A stretch of DNA of 64,000 nucleotides. Source: an uncultured Cohaesibacter sp. (lineage in GTDB: Bacteria > Pseudomonadota > Alphaproteobacteria > Rhizobiales > Cohaesibacteraceae). Shown piece after piece: positions 9,945 through 19,455 of this stretch (the first letter of the stretch is position 1; each line of letters starts with the position of its first letter). The notes beneath the pieces are model-generated. The model searched no databases and was not told where the DNA came from. It saw only the letters and a program-made list of their open reading frames with translations. A program made the position numbers and the translations under genes. Location of the stretch: positions 496,001 through 560,000 of the forward strand of contig NZ_OY821667.1 in the NCBI RefSeq assembly GCF_963682185.1, written 5' to 3'.

Positions 9945-10229
9945 GAATAAACCCTGATGCTTGAGATGGCGCCCGCGATTTGCATCAAATGGCAAGGCTC
10001 ACATCTCGAATTGAAACTTCAACCGATAAATCGTCCCGCCCTTCATAAAGCGCAATTCTCTCGGTTTCAACGCAAAAAGGGCGCAGAACCTACGCCCTAT
10101 GTTAAAAATCTGGCCGGACCCTGCATCTCTGCGCGCAAGGTGTCAAGCCAAACAGCCCAAAACCGATGGCTTTTTCGAAAAAAGCTTGGGGGTTTGCTCC
10201 ACTCTGGCCAAAGTCCGGCTCAAAGCTCC

Positions 10230-10730
10230 CTATTGAGCGGCAAAAAAGCCTTCAGGAAACTCCATCCGCCCATAGGGCATCCGGTTATCAAAAGACATGA
10301 TCAGGAACTCATCAGCCATATCCTTCACGCTGGCCATGTCCGGCGCATTCATGAAGCCGAGCGGTTTGAAATAGTCCGGATCTCCCACAATCGCGACGCC
10401 CTTGCCATGCATCTGGCGAAGCATCTCCACGCCTTCCGCGATCATCGCCTTGCGGATGCCCTGGCTAAGGCACTCAGGCAGCACCGAAACCGGCCCCAGC
10501 GCATACCAACCTTTATCGCCCCCGGACACACGCACCGGACAAAAAGCAACATGACCAACGATAGTCCCGTCGATCTCGGCAACGAGCGACAGGGTCACGA
10601 GACCAGACTTGCGCAATTCATTCAATGTGAAATAGCCATTCTGTTTTCCAAGCTGATGCTGTCTGGCAGCAGCCAGCGTTACATTCATGATCGCGTCGAA
10701 ATCCGCGGCCGTTTCTTTTCTAATTTCCAT
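10230..10730 (-). CDS. GNAT family N-acetyltransferase
   Basis: A 166-residue single-domain acetyltransferase. The opening (MEIRKETAADFDAI) is typical of GNAT proteins. The central VGHVAFCPV strand is followed by LGPVSVLPECLSQGIRKAMI, which fits the acetyl-CoA-binding motif A, though the usual Q/RxxGxG/A loop reads LSQGIRKA. The C-terminal part (DYFKPLGF) resembles YhbS-like enzymes. The substrate is unknown. The frame extends five codons up to a TTG with no ribosome site; the ATG at 10730 is preferred. It is codirectional with aspS but about 285 bases away, so cotranscription is uncertain. Confidence 0.88.
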   Translation of the reverse strand: MEIRKETAADFDAIMNVTLAAARQHQLGKQNGYFTLNELRKSGLVTLSLVAEIDGTIVGHVAFCPVRVSGGDKGWYALGPVSVLPECLSQGIRKAMIAEGVEMLRQMHGKGVAIVGDPDYFKPLGFMNAPDMASVKDMADEFLIMSFDNRMPYGRMEFPEGFFAAQ

Positions 10731-10992
10731 GATGCAATCCGACAAAGAGGCAGTTTCGGGAAAAGACGATGACCAATCGTCCCCAAAAGTAAATCATGGA
10801 AAAGACCCAAACAAAAGCTCTCCCAAAAGCTATGCAACAAAAGAGTGACGGTCTATGCCGTTAAGAAATTTGGCAATTTTTCCCAATAGCGGTGGCTTTT
10901 TGCAGCAACACGCTGCAATAATCCCCATTGCCAGCCGAGTCCTTGCAAAGAATTGGCGACAAAAGACGAAATGTTCGATATAAGCGAGCCCA

Positions 10993-12225
10993 ATGAAGAC
11001 GATCACGACTACTGCCGAGCTGGCAGACGCTTGCAAAAAATGCGCAGAGCATCCCTACGTAACCGTAGATACGGAATTTCTGCGTGAAACGACCTATTGG
11101 CCGAAACTTTGCCTCATCCAGATGGCCTCCCCTGATGATGCGTTTCTGATAGATCCGCTCGCAGAAGGGCTTGATCTTGCGCCATTCTTTGAATTGATGG
11201 CCGATGAAAACGTAACGAAAGTTTTCCATGCAGGCCGACAGGACATAGAAATCATCTATCATATGGGCAATCTTATTCCATCGCCCATGTTTGACAGTCA
11301 GGTCGCAGCCATGGTGTGCGGCTTTGGTGATTCCATATCCTATGACCAGCTCGTCCAGCGCCTCACCGGCAATCGTCTGGATAAATCCCATCGCTATACC
11401 GATTGGTCTCGCCGTCCGCTTACCGAAAAGCAGCTTACATATGCTCTGGCAGACGTGACGCACCTGCGCGACGTCTATCACGCCCTGCGAGCCAATCTGG
11501 ATGAACAGAACCGCAGCGAGTGGGTACAGGAAGAGATGAAGATACTCACCTCTCCGGATACCTATTACACCGCGCCTGTCAATGCGTGGAAGCGCATGAA
11601 GCTGCGCATCCGCAAGCCGCGCGAGTTTGCCGCCCTGAAAATGCTGGCCGCATGGCGGGAATCTGAAGCGCAATCGCGCGATGTGCCCCGCAACCGCATC
11701 CTGAAGGATGAAGCCATTTTCGAATTGGCCATCCATCAGCCAAAGACACCGGAAGCTCTCACCGCCCTGCGCTCCATCTCCAAGGGCTATGAGCGTTCCA
11801 AGGCCGGTCAGGATCTCTTGCAGTTGATGCATGAAGTGGCTGACATTCCGGCAACCGAGCTGCCGGATGTACCCAAGGGCAAGAACCAGCCGGAAGGCTC
11901 AGGTGCAGCTGTTGACCTGATGAAGGTGTTGCTCAAACTGGTGTCCGAACGCCACGGCGTTGCCGCCAAGGTCATTGCCACCGTTGATGATCTTGAAAAG
12001 ATCGCCTGTGATGACGATGCCGATGTTGCTGCGCTCAAAGGCTGGCGCAAGGAACTGTTCGGGCAATATGCCCTACGTATCAAACGCGGCGAAATGGCGC
12101 TGCGCCTTGAAGGCAAGCGTGTTGGTACAATTGAATGCGATCCACCCGAATTGCCAGCCCAGAGCAAAAATGGCAAGCGCTCCGGCAAGAGCCGTAAGGC
12201 AAAGCAGCCAGAGACATCATCATAA
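10993..12225 (+). CDS. rnd: Ribonuclease D
   Basis: A 3'-5' exoribonuclease of the DEDD family involved in trimming tRNA precursors. The exonuclease domain (about 1-190) shows the metal ligands in VDTEF (D26, E28), FHAGRQDIE and YALADVTHL. An HRDC domain follows (about 210-290, with NRILKDEAIFELA). The C-terminal third ends in a basic, lysine- and serine-rich tail. The 410-residue length is somewhat above the E. coli enzyme (375), which is common in Hyphomicrobiales. Start at the ATG at 10993 with GAG five to six bases ahead. It is divergent from the acetyltransferase gene. Confidence 0.95.
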   Translation: MKTITTTAELADACKKCAEHPYVTVDTEFLRETTYWPKLCLIQMASPDDAFLIDPLAEGLDLAPFFELMADENVTKVFHAGRQDIEIIYHMGNLIPSPMFDSQVAAMVCGFGDSISYDQLVQRLTGNRLDKSHRYTDWSRRPLTEKQLTYALADVTHLRDVYHALRANLDEQNRSEWVQEEMKILTSPDTYYTAPVNAWKRMKLRIRKPREFAALKMLAAWRESEAQSRDVPRNRILKDEAIFELAIHQPKTPEALTALRSISKGYERSKAGQDLLQLMHEVADIPATELPDVPKGKNQPEGSGAAVDLMKVLLKLVSERHGVAAKVIATVDDLEKIACDDDADVAALKGWRKELFGQYALRIKRGEMALRLEGKRVGTIECDPPELPAQSKNGKRSGKSRKAKQPETSS

Positions 12226-12530
12226 TGTGAGCGCATATCTGCGCTCACTGGCTCCCGCATGCTGGACAAAGTCCGCCAATCCTTTTAAGACAGAGCTCTT
12301 GATAAGTCCCACTTTCCCAAAGACGGGATCAGGATCTTGGGCAAACTCTCCGTTTTGTCCCGGATGCTTTCGAGACGCAACGTTTGCGTTCCATCATACA
12401 AGCCTCATTCTGTCCTTGATGCGGTAGCAAACGCCGCCCTTTCAGGGGCTATCACTCGTCTCGAAATCTGGGAAATGCCTCATTATTGCAAGTCTTGGTC
12501 GACCGTGCCAAGCGTTGCTGGAATTTTTGT
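12226..12530. other. Intergenic region between rnd and the MFS gene
   Basis: This 305-base stretch begins with a hairpin listed separately and otherwise shows no gene, repeat or recognisable promoter. Upstream in-frame TTG codons exist for the MFS gene, but they lack ribosome sites. Confidence 0.4.
12227..12248 (+). terminator. Hairpin after rnd, possible terminator
   Basis: A perfect 9-bp stem (GTGAGCGCA and complement) with a TATC loop starts two bases after the rnd stop codon. There is no T-run behind it, so termination is likely but not certain; it may instead protect the mRNA end. Confidence 0.5.
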
Positions 12531-13784
12531 ATGACTTTGAATTTCCGAGCGGTTTTCCGCTCTTTGAGTACTTACAACTACCGCCTCTGGTTCGCGGGTG
12601 CCCTGATTTCCAACATCGGCACATGGATGCAACGCACCGCGCAGGACTGGCTGGTCCTGACCGAATTGACCGACCATAGCGCCTCGGCCGTGGGCATGAC
12701 CATGGCCTTCCAGTTTGGTCCCCAGCTGCTGCTATTCCCGATCACCGGCCTGGTGGCCGACATGTTTGATCGACGCAAACTGATGATCGCAACCCAGACC
12801 ATCATGGGCACCCTGTCCCTGATCCTGGGCTTCCTTGTCATCACAGGGCTTGCCGAGCTGTGGCATGTTTATCTGCTGGCATTCCTGTTCGGATGCGCTG
12901 CTGCCTTTGATGCCCCCACCCGACAGACCTTCGTCAGCGAACTCGTCGCCAAGAAAGATATCTCCAACGCTGTCGCCCTCAATTCGACCTCCTTCAACAG
13001 TGCCCGCATGATCGGCCCTGCCGTCGCAGGTCTTCTGATTGCCGCCTTTGATACGGGCCCAGCCTTTATCATCAATGGTTTATCTTTCGGCGCCGTGCTT
13101 CTTTCGCTCCTGCTGCTACGCAAATCCGAGCTGCAGCCGAGCGTATATGCCCGCCGGTCAACCAAGGGCATCATGGATGGTTTCCGCTATGCCTTCGGGC
13201 GCAGAGACTTGAGCGTCATGCTGATCATGCTGTTTCTCATCGGCACCTTCGGCATGAATTTCCCGATCTATATTTCCACCATGGGTGTGAAGCTGTTTCA
13301 TGCCGATGCGCAAGGCTATGGCCTGCTGACAACCTTTTCCGCCATCGGCACGCTGATAGGTGCCCTGATGGCGGCAGGAAGAGAAAGCCCGCGTTTTGAA
13401 ACCCTCTTTATCGGCACAGCCATGTTCGGCTTTGGCTGCCTGATCGCGGCCATGACGCCGAGCTACTGGTGGTTTGCCATAACGCTTATTCTGGTGGGCC
13501 TGTCGGCCATGACCTTCCTGAACACATCAAACGCGCTGATGCTGCTTTCTACTGATCCGGAAATGAGAGGGCGTGTGATGGCCCTGCGCTTTGCCATCAC
13601 CATGGGAGGCACCCCTATTGGCGCTCCCATTGTGGGATGGGTGGCAGATAATCTGGGACCTAGATGGGCACTCGGGGTTGGTGCCTTTGCAGGCTTTGCT
13701 GCGGCCATGGTCGCTCTTTACCACTTTTCACAAAGCAAGATGCGTAATCAGCCGGTCATGCTCACACCCGATGACCAGCTCTGA
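12531..13784 (+). CDS. MFS transporter, EntS/MFS_3-type exporter
   Basis: An inner-membrane major facilitator protein of 417 residues with about twelve hydrophobic helices. The N-terminus (FRSLSTYNYRLWFAGALIS followed by NIGTWMQRTAQDWLV) is the signature of the MFS_3 group, which includes the enterobactin exporter EntS and many drug exporters. The loop between helices 2 and 3 carries GLVADMFDRRK, the conserved MFS motif A. The substrate cannot be read from sequence. The ATG at 12531 follows a GGA 8 bases upstream; an in-frame TTG 45 bases earlier has no better site and would add an unusual leader. The neighbours give no clue to its cargo. Confidence 0.9.
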   Translation: MTLNFRAVFRSLSTYNYRLWFAGALISNIGTWMQRTAQDWLVLTELTDHSASAVGMTMAFQFGPQLLLFPITGLVADMFDRRKLMIATQTIMGTLSLILGFLVITGLAELWHVYLLAFLFGCAAAFDAPTRQTFVSELVAKKDISNAVALNSTSFNSARMIGPAVAGLLIAAFDTGPAFIINGLSFGAVLLSLLLLRKSELQPSVYARRSTKGIMDGFRYAFGRRDLSVMLIMLFLIGTFGMNFPIYISTMGVKLFHADAQGYGLLTTFSAIGTLIGALMAAGRESPRFETLFIGTAMFGFGCLIAAMTPSYWWFAITLILVGLSAMTFLNTSNALMLLSTDPEMRGRVMALRFAITMGGTPIGAPIVGWVADNLGPRWALGVGAFAGFAAAMVALYHFSQSKMRNQPVMLTPDDQL

Positions 13785-13834
13785 GGCAACCAAAGAGCGC
13801 TCCGCCAATCTATATCGAGCTTAGCCAGCCTTGA

Positions 13835-14530
13835 TCAGGCTTCGCCGGCAACCTCTCCGATGGAATCGATGACGAAATCGTCGTCGTCTTCTTCCGGCTC
13901 GACGCGCTCGGCCCCGACCAGTTGCTGATAGGGCAAATCGCGAAAGCGTGCGACCAGTTGTTCCCAAAGCGCAGAGACAACAGCCACTGGCAACTGATCC
14001 TCTTTCAGGACCGCCTTGACCTCAAGCAGCCGGTTCCGCTCAACCTTTGAGAAGGTCAAAGCCAACTCGGCAGGCTGCTCGGCCTCGATGCGGGTCACTT
14101 CCACCCATGTCGCGGAATTTTCCTCGACGGAAAGAACACTCTTTGCCATGACGAAATCCGTATCGGGCGGAAAGATGCTATCGGAGATATCGACCAGCAG
14201 CACCTCTTGCCAGCTGGGCCAGACTTCCTTTGCAAAGCGATCACCCTGCTCGGCGAAATCATCAAAGCACCAGTCGATATTGTTCGCCCCTTCACCAACC
14301 AGATCGTCCTCGAAGGTAACGCGGACCTCGGCCAGATAGGCATACTCGACGACCGAGATCTTGCCCTCTTCTATGGCTTCGGGGTCGCTGGCAGCAAACA
14401 GCACATATTCCCCGTAAGGCGCCCTATCTCGATAGCAGGCCTCCACGGAGACCGGCTGCACAGTGCCGCCTTCTTCCAATACGCCATGAACGACAATCCA
14501 GTGAGCATCTTGATCCACTTGTTCCTTCAT
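13835..14530 (-). CDS. Conserved-looking acidic cytosolic protein, function unknown
   Basis: A 231-residue protein I do not recognise. It has no signal peptide and no transmembrane segment. Glutamate and aspartate are very frequent, and the C-terminus holds an EPEEDDDDF run. Tryptophans recur in the middle (IDWCFDDF, VWPSWQEV). It lies 36 bases downstream of ppx on the same strand, so it may belong to the ppk-ppx transcript, and it converges with the MFS gene. Codon use resembles its neighbours. A role linked to polyphosphate is possible from position only. Confidence 0.75.
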   Translation of the reverse strand: MKEQVDQDAHWIVVHGVLEEGGTVQPVSVEACYRDRAPYGEYVLFAASDPEAIEEGKISVVEYAYLAEVRVTFEDDLVGEGANNIDWCFDDFAEQGDRFAKEVWPSWQEVLLVDISDSIFPPDTDFVMAKSVLSVEENSATWVEVTRIEAEQPAELALTFSKVERNRLLEVKAVLKEDQLPVAVVSALWEQLVARFRDLPYQQLVGAERVEPEEDDDDFVIDSIGEVAGEA

Positions 14531-14566
14531 TGAGCGACAGACTCCATTCCCCGATCAGCTCCGAGT

Positions 14567-16117
14567 TCAAACAATTTGCGCATCATAGCCTAGCAATCTG
14601 ACGAAGCTGGTAAAGCGCCGTTCCAGCTTGTTATGACGTAGCATCTTGAGGTCGTCAGGCAGCGTCAACACCGCAGTGTCATCCGCCAGACGGATATCCA
14701 GACGATCAAGCACGCCCGGCAAATCGCCAACGGCAGCATGGGCCAGCCTCTGGGCTGCCCCTGTAATCTGAGCCATGGTGCGCAGATGCAAATTGCTCAT
14801 TTCCCGCATGCGCCCGGAAAGCTTGGCCCCAGACAGGCCTTCATGGCGAAAATAGTTCGACATCGCCAGATAGGCCCGACCGGGATGGTCGATACCAATG
14901 AAGGTGCCATGGGCGATGACATTGAGGCTTTGCGTGCCCCGATAATCCGGATGCGCCCGCCAGCCCATATCCGTCAACAGACAGGCAGCCCGCCGCAAAC
15001 GCTTTTCATAGTCGGTTTCCGAAACTTCGAGCGCCTCATAGACCTTGTCGAGCCAATCGGCCAGCTCATGGGCATATTGTGGCGAGCGGGAGCGCAACAC
15101 ACAAAGGTCCTCGCAGGCAGAAAGCAACGGGTCTTCTTGCTGTATCTCAGTTGGCAGCAATTCATAAAGGTGTCCCTCACGCACACCAAGAGAAGAGAAT
15201 ACGATCCGTTTGGGTTTTCCCTTCTTGATCACTTCATGAAGCACCGCGGCACCATAGGGAAGCAGATTGCGTCGTGATTTGGAAACGGCACTGATGCCGG
15301 AGAAATCCTCAATGTCATCCCGAATGCACTGATGGCAGAATTCCAGCGCTTCTTCACCATCAATTTCATAGTGATGCATCACATGCAGCGGATAGCCGAC
15401 CGAGGCCATATGCAGCTTGCCCAAGGCACGCCAGGTGCCACCGATGGCATAAAAGGTCTTGCCCTCAAGTGCCTTCAGCTGCTCTGACTGAGACAATTCA
15501 TTCTTGGCGATTTTCTGGGCCTGCTTAACCGAGCCCTCAGACATGTCCTGCAAGCGCAGACCACCCAGCGGATGCGTCGCACCGACACCCAGCGTCTGGC
15601 CATCAACTGTCACAAGTTCAAGGCTGCCGCCCCCCAGATCTCCAACCACACCACAAGGGTCCAGCATTGCAGAAACAACACCAAGAGCCGACTTGCGCGC
15701 TTCATCCTCTCCGGAAAGCACCAGAGCCTCAATGCCGCAAATCTCTTCCACTTGTCGCAGAAAATCCGGTCCGTTGCTGGCGTCTCTGGCCGCGGCCGTT
15801 GCCAGAACATATTTCTTCTTCACGCCCGCAGTATCCATGAGGAAACGAAACCGGCGCAAAGCCGCAAGCGCGGCATCCACCGCCTTTTCCTCAAGCTTGC
15901 CGGTTACGCCAACGCCGCGCCCCAGACCGCACAGATGCTTTTCATTATACATCGGCACCGGCGCACGCGCCTCGCGCTCATACATCACGAGACGCACCGA
16001 GTTTGAACCGATGTCAACCACGGCGACAGGAACAGATCCGCTGATCCGTCCCTGCATGGTGAGTTTGTCCAGATTGTTATCGCTGGATTCGATCTGTGAA
16101 TGCCCTTGGAGAGTCAT
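14567..16117 (-). CDS. ppx: Exopolyphosphatase / guanosine pentaphosphatase family (Ppx/GppA)
   Basis: Degrades inorganic polyphosphate from its ends, or removes the gamma-phosphate of pppGpp; both activities occur in this family. The N-terminal ASKHA fold shows VDIGSNSVR (D35) and the phosphate-binding [11 protein letters not shown] near 157. A C-terminal helical domain with HD-like features follows (about 310-510). The length of 516 residues is usual for alphaproteobacteria. The ATG at 16117 follows GAGGTGA, and the gene overlaps the end of ppk by 41 bases, so translation is probably coupled. A second ATG at 16057 would avoid the overlap but has a poorer ribosome site. Confidence 0.93.
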   Translation of the reverse strand: MTLQGHSQIESSDNNLDKLTMQGRISGSVPVAVVDIGSNSVRLVMYEREARAPVPMYNEKHLCGLGRGVGVTGKLEEKAVDAALAALRRFRFLMDTAGVKKKYVLATAAARDASNGPDFLRQVEEICGIEALVLSGEDEARKSALGVVSAMLDPCGVVGDLGGGSLELVTVDGQTLGVGATHPLGGLRLQDMSEGSVKQAQKIAKNELSQSEQLKALEGKTFYAIGGTWRALGKLHMASVGYPLHVMHHYEIDGEEALEFCHQCIRDDIEDFSGISAVSKSRRNLLPYGAAVLHEVIKKGKPKRIVFSSLGVREGHLYELLPTEIQQEDPLLSACEDLCVLRSRSPQYAHELADWLDKVYEALEVSETDYEKRLRRAACLLTDMGWRAHPDYRGTQSLNVIAHGTFIGIDHPGRAYLAMSNYFRHEGLSGAKLSGRMREMSNLHLRTMAQITGAAQRLAHAAVGDLPGVLDRLDIRLADDTAVLTLPDDLKMLRHNKLERRFTSFVRLLGYDAQIV

Positions 16118-18335
16118 TTTCTAGTGAGTCACCTCGCCCTGAAAGACTTGGGTTGGTCATGAAGAAGCTATGCGCATTGAAAGGCTGTTCGCCCTCCGCA
16201 GCTTGAATTCGGCGCGATGATCCATCAGGCAGAATTTCCCAGCTTTGCTGATTGTCCATTATATTGGCGACCATGATCTGATCAAGAACCTGAGCATGGA
16301 TCGTAGGGTTGGTAACCGGAACATAGGTTTCACACCGGCGGTCCAGATTACGCGGCATCAGGTCGGCAGACCCGAAATAGATGATGGCTTGCTTGTTTGG
16401 CAGTTCCTCGCCGTTGCCGAAACAAATGATACGCGAATGCTCAAGGAACCGACCAACGATCGATTTGACCCGGATATTATCGGACAGACCCGGGAATTGC
16501 GGCCTGAGACAACAGATCCCGCGGATCACAAGATCGATCTTTACGCCTTCCTGGCTGGCACGATAGAGCGCATCGATCAGAGTCGGATCGACAAGCGAAT
16601 TGGCCTTGGCCCAAATGCGCCCCGGACGCCCGGCCCGTACATGCGCGATTTCATTCTCAATATGCTCAAGCAAGGACTTGCGCATGGTGTAAGGAGAAAC
16701 GAGCAACTTCCTGAGATGGTCCGGTTCGGCATATCCCGTGATGAAGTTGAACACACGGGCCACATCCATCGCGATTTCTTCGTCGGCGGTGAAGAAGCTG
16801 AGATCCGTGTAGATCTTGGCCGTGATCGGGTGATAGTTGCCCGTGCCAATATGGCAATAGGTGACCAGCTTGCCCTCTTCGCGACGCACCACCATCGACA
16901 ATTTGGCGTGGGTTTTCAACTCGATAAAGCCGAACACCACCTGCACACCTGCGCGCTCCAGATCACGTGCCCAACCGATATTGGCCTCTTCATCAAACCG
17001 GGCCTTCAGCTCGACAAGCGCCGTCACCGACTTGCCCGCTTCCGCAGCCTCGATCAGGGCACGAATGATGGGAGAATTCTTGGATGTCCGATAAAGCGTC
17101 TGCTTGATGGCAACAACGTCAGGGTCCAGAGCTGCCTGCAGCAAATACTGCGCCACCACATCAAAGCTCTCATAGGGATGATGGACAACAATGTCCTTTT
17201 CCTTGATAGCGGCAAAGCAATCGCCGTTATGCTCGCGAATCCGCTCAGGAAAGCGCGCATTGTAGCTTTTGAACTTGAGCTCTGGACGATCCAGCTTGAC
17301 CAGTTCAGACAGATCACTCAGGCCCAACGGCCCATCGATATCAACGACTTCATCATCATCCACATCAACAGCATGCGCAACGAAATTGCGCAGGTCTTCA
17401 TCTGTCGAGGTTTCCATTTCCAGACGGATGATCGACCCTCTGCGACGACGCTTCAGCGCACTTTCAAAATGCCGCACCAGATCTTCGGCTTCTTCCTCGA
17501 TTTCCAGATCCGAATCGCGAATGACCCGGAAAGAGCCGATATTGATCACTTCATAGCCGGGGAAAATGCGATCGATAAACAGCGAGACGACCTGCTCGAG
17601 CAGAATGCAGCGATAGCTATCCTCCGCCTCGGCAACGCTTGGCAGCGTCACAAAGCGTTTCAAGGCATTGGGCATACGGACAATGGCCGTCAGATCACCA
17701 TGACCATGCCCGCCCTTGAGATTGAGAGCAAGCGAGAAGCCCAGATTGGGAATGAAGGGGAACGGATGGGCCGGGTCGACCGCAAGCGGGGTCAAGACCG
17801 GGAAGATATCTTCAAGGAAGGCCTTTTCCAGAACCTGCATATCCTGATCGGTCAGATCCTTCGGCTCAATCAGAAGGATCTTTTCCTCCTCAAGCAACAG
17901 GCGCAAATCCTTGAAGCAGGCCTGCTGACGATCCACCAGCTCATTCACTGCTGCATTGATCTTGACCAGTTGCTGCCCGGCATCAAGACCATCCGCGCTG
18001 ATTGATGTGATACCAGCCCGCTTTTGGCCTTTCAGACCAGCCACACGCACCATGAAAAATTCGTCAAGGTTGCTGGCTGAAATGGAAAGAAAGCGCAGGC
18101 GCTCCAGCAAAGGATGGTTCGCATTCTCGGTTTCTTCCAGAACGCGACTGTTGAAGCCGAGCCATGAAAGCTCCCGGTTCACAAACCGCCCCGGACTGGC
18201 CATCAAGGCTTCGATTTCTTCCTGGCTGGGACGCATTTCCACGCTCGGTTCGTCGGCAACAACAGGCACACCGGCGTCAGAAGCGCCAACAGGTTCTGGT
18301 GATGAATATGGATGCGTTTCATTGATATCAGACAT
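16077..18335 (-). CDS. ppk1: Polyphosphate kinase 1
   Basis: Makes inorganic polyphosphate from the terminal phosphate of ATP at the inner face of the membrane. The 752 residues cover the four PPK1 domains: N-terminal (from about 47, [12 protein letters not shown]), head, and two C-terminal phospholipase-D-like domains. The two active-site histidines are visible in LKTHAKLS (near 475) and LEHSRIICF (near 631). About 45 poorly conserved, proline- and acid-rich residues precede the core. It is the first gene of a unit with ppx and perhaps the 13835-14530 gene. A CRP-like palindrome lies about 220 bases upstream of the start. Confidence 0.97.
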   Translation of the reverse strand: MSDINETHPYSSPEPVGASDAGVPVVADEPSVEMRPSQEEIEALMASPGRFVNRELSWLGFNSRVLEETENANHPLLERLRFLSISASNLDEFFMVRVAGLKGQKRAGITSISADGLDAGQQLVKINAAVNELVDRQQACFKDLRLLLEEEKILLIEPKDLTDQDMQVLEKAFLEDIFPVLTPLAVDPAHPFPFIPNLGFSLALNLKGGHGHGDLTAIVRMPNALKRFVTLPSVAEAEDSYRCILLEQVVSLFIDRIFPGYEVINIGSFRVIRDSDLEIEEEAEDLVRHFESALKRRRRGSIIRLEMETSTDEDLRNFVAHAVDVDDDEVVDIDGPLGLSDLSELVKLDRPELKFKSYNARFPERIREHNGDCFAAIKEKDIVVHHPYESFDVVAQYLLQAALDPDVVAIKQTLYRTSKNSPIIRALIEAAEAGKSVTALVELKARFDEEANIGWARDLERAGVQVVFGFIELKTHAKLSMVVRREEGKLVTYCHIGTGNYHPITAKIYTDLSFFTADEEIAMDVARVFNFITGYAEPDHLRKLLVSPYTMRKSLLEHIENEIAHVRAGRPGRIWAKANSLVDPTLIDALYRASQEGVKIDLVIRGICCLRPQFPGLSDNIRVKSIVGRFLEHSRIICFGNGEELPNKQAIIYFGSADLMPRNLDRRCETYVPVTNPTIHAQVLDQIMVANIMDNQQSWEILPDGSSRRIQAAEGEQPFNAHSFFMTNPSLSGRGDSLENDSPRAFTDRIQR

Positions 18336-18675
18336 AGAGGTCCGTCCGTCACTCTTGAATGAGGAAGCTGCATCGCCCCATCGTCAAGGGGTGCGGCTTC
18401 TGTTCTGCCGTTACCGTCTCCCCCTTCTTCATGCAAGGCCATGGAATCAAGGAGAAAACGAAAACACTCCGCGCCCATTGTCAAACAGCTGAAACAATCA
18501 GGCATCGACATTCAGGGCGCACTGAACCAGCGAATATAGAAACACCTTAGCAGTTATGTGACGCTTGTCACAATGCGGATATTGTGCCCGATCAGATATC
18601 AACATGGAAGCTTGAGGGTTTGGCGCCTGCGAGAAGCAATCCTCCCTGAGCACCCGACCTTGAGCCACCGACCAT
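18336..18675. other. ppk upstream region
   Basis: This 340-base stretch lies between hdaA (ending at 18676) and the ppk start. It holds a CRP-like palindrome and a plausible -10 element for ppk, listed separately. I see no gene and no strong terminator for hdaA. Confidence 0.5.
18533..18572 (-). promoter_or_regulatory. Candidate CRP-like activated promoter of ppk-ppx
   Basis: TGTGA-N6-TCACA at 18557-18572 is a perfect match to the CRP-family consensus. Reading towards ppk, a TATATT at 18538-18533 could be the -10 element, which places the palindrome centre about 38-40 bases before the predicted start of transcription, close to a class II activator position. No good -35 is seen, as expected for an activated promoter. 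The 5' leader would be about 190 bases. Confidence 0.45.
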
Positions 18676-19380
18676 TTAGGGCACTAGCCCGTCAGCCTTG
18701 TCTGAGAGTTCCTTGAGAATCAAAGACACGAACGGCCGCGTTATGGTGCGATGCTGCGCCAAAGCCTGCTGGTCAATGGCCTCCACAATCACCAGTGCCG
18801 CGCCAATAGAACGTTCCATGCGCATGAGAATATATTCAATCACACTCGGGTCGGGAGAGAGCTGACGATCCGCGAACAGCTTGACAAGCACGCTGCGTAA
18901 CAGCTCGTCATCGGGCTCGTAAATCTCCACCGGTGTCGTCAGGCGCAACCGGGACATGAGATCGGGCAAACCGACCCCCCAGCTTTCAGGCCAGTTTCGG
19001 GCGGTAATCAGCACATAAGCCCGTGCTTCACGCGCAGCATTGAGCAAATGGAACAGGGCGGTATCGTCCCGCTCCGGGCTGTCCGCATCCTCAACCACGA
19101 TGGCCCCGCTTTGCACCAGCTCTGTGGGGTCCGCATCATTCAGATCCGCGACATTCACGATCATTGCATTGCTGCGCTCTTGCCAGATATTGGCAAGATG
19201 CGACTTGCCCGCCCCAACCGGCCCTGCCAGCAACAACCAGCTCGCTGGCCAGTTCGGCCACAGATCGATCATGTCAAACGCGGCCCTGTTAGACGGACCT
19301 CGCAGAAAATCTTCCCGTCCCATCGCCGCTTCATGAGGGAGCCGTAAGGGCATCTGATCACTTATTTTTGCTGAACCCAT
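18676..19380 (-). CDS. hdaA: HdaA, DnaA-related regulatory inactivator of DnaA
   Basis: Binds the loaded beta clamp and promotes ATP hydrolysis by DnaA, limiting re-initiation. The 234 residues hold only a DnaA-like AAA+ module, with no DNA-binding domain IV. QMPLRLP at residues 9-15 fits the clamp-binding motif. The Walker A (GPVGAGKSH) is near 54-62, and VVEDAD is in the Walker B position. The ATG at 19380 follows GAGGA at about 7 bases. The AI-2E permease gene lies 75 bases upstream on the same strand, the usual order in Hyphomicrobiales. Confidence 0.92.
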   Translation of the reverse strand: MGSAKISDQMPLRLPHEAAMGREDFLRGPSNRAAFDMIDLWPNWPASWLLLAGPVGAGKSHLANIWQERSNAMIVNVADLNDADPTELVQSGAIVVEDADSPERDDTALFHLLNAAREARAYVLITARNWPESWGVGLPDLMSRLRLTTPVEIYEPDDELLRSVLVKLFADRQLSPDPSVIEYILMRMERSIGAALVIVEAIDQQALAQHRTITRPFVSLILKELSDKADGLVP

Positions 19381-19455
19381 CGAATTTCCTCACGCCAGCC
19401 TTCATTCCAGGCATCCATTCTTGTCGCAGATACGGAGCCCGTCTTGTTGTTATTG

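Noticed and set aside
8187-9950. A 587-codon open frame antisense to aspS
   Set aside because: aspS motifs are intact on the other strand; the antisense frame shows no family features.
10160-10190. A GCTTTTTTCGAAAAAGC palindrome between the acetyltransferase gene and aspS as terminator
   Set aside because: The stem is almost all A-T, with only one G-C pair at its base, and no T-run follows on the relevant strand.
16245-18005. A 586-codon open frame antisense to ppk
   Set aside because: It lies wholly inside ppk1, whose motifs are complete; no ribosome site or domain supports the antisense frame.
18551-18575. A Pho box upstream of ppk
   Set aside because: The sequence is an inverted repeat, not the 11-base direct repeats of CTGTCAT type; the CRP-like reading fits exactly.
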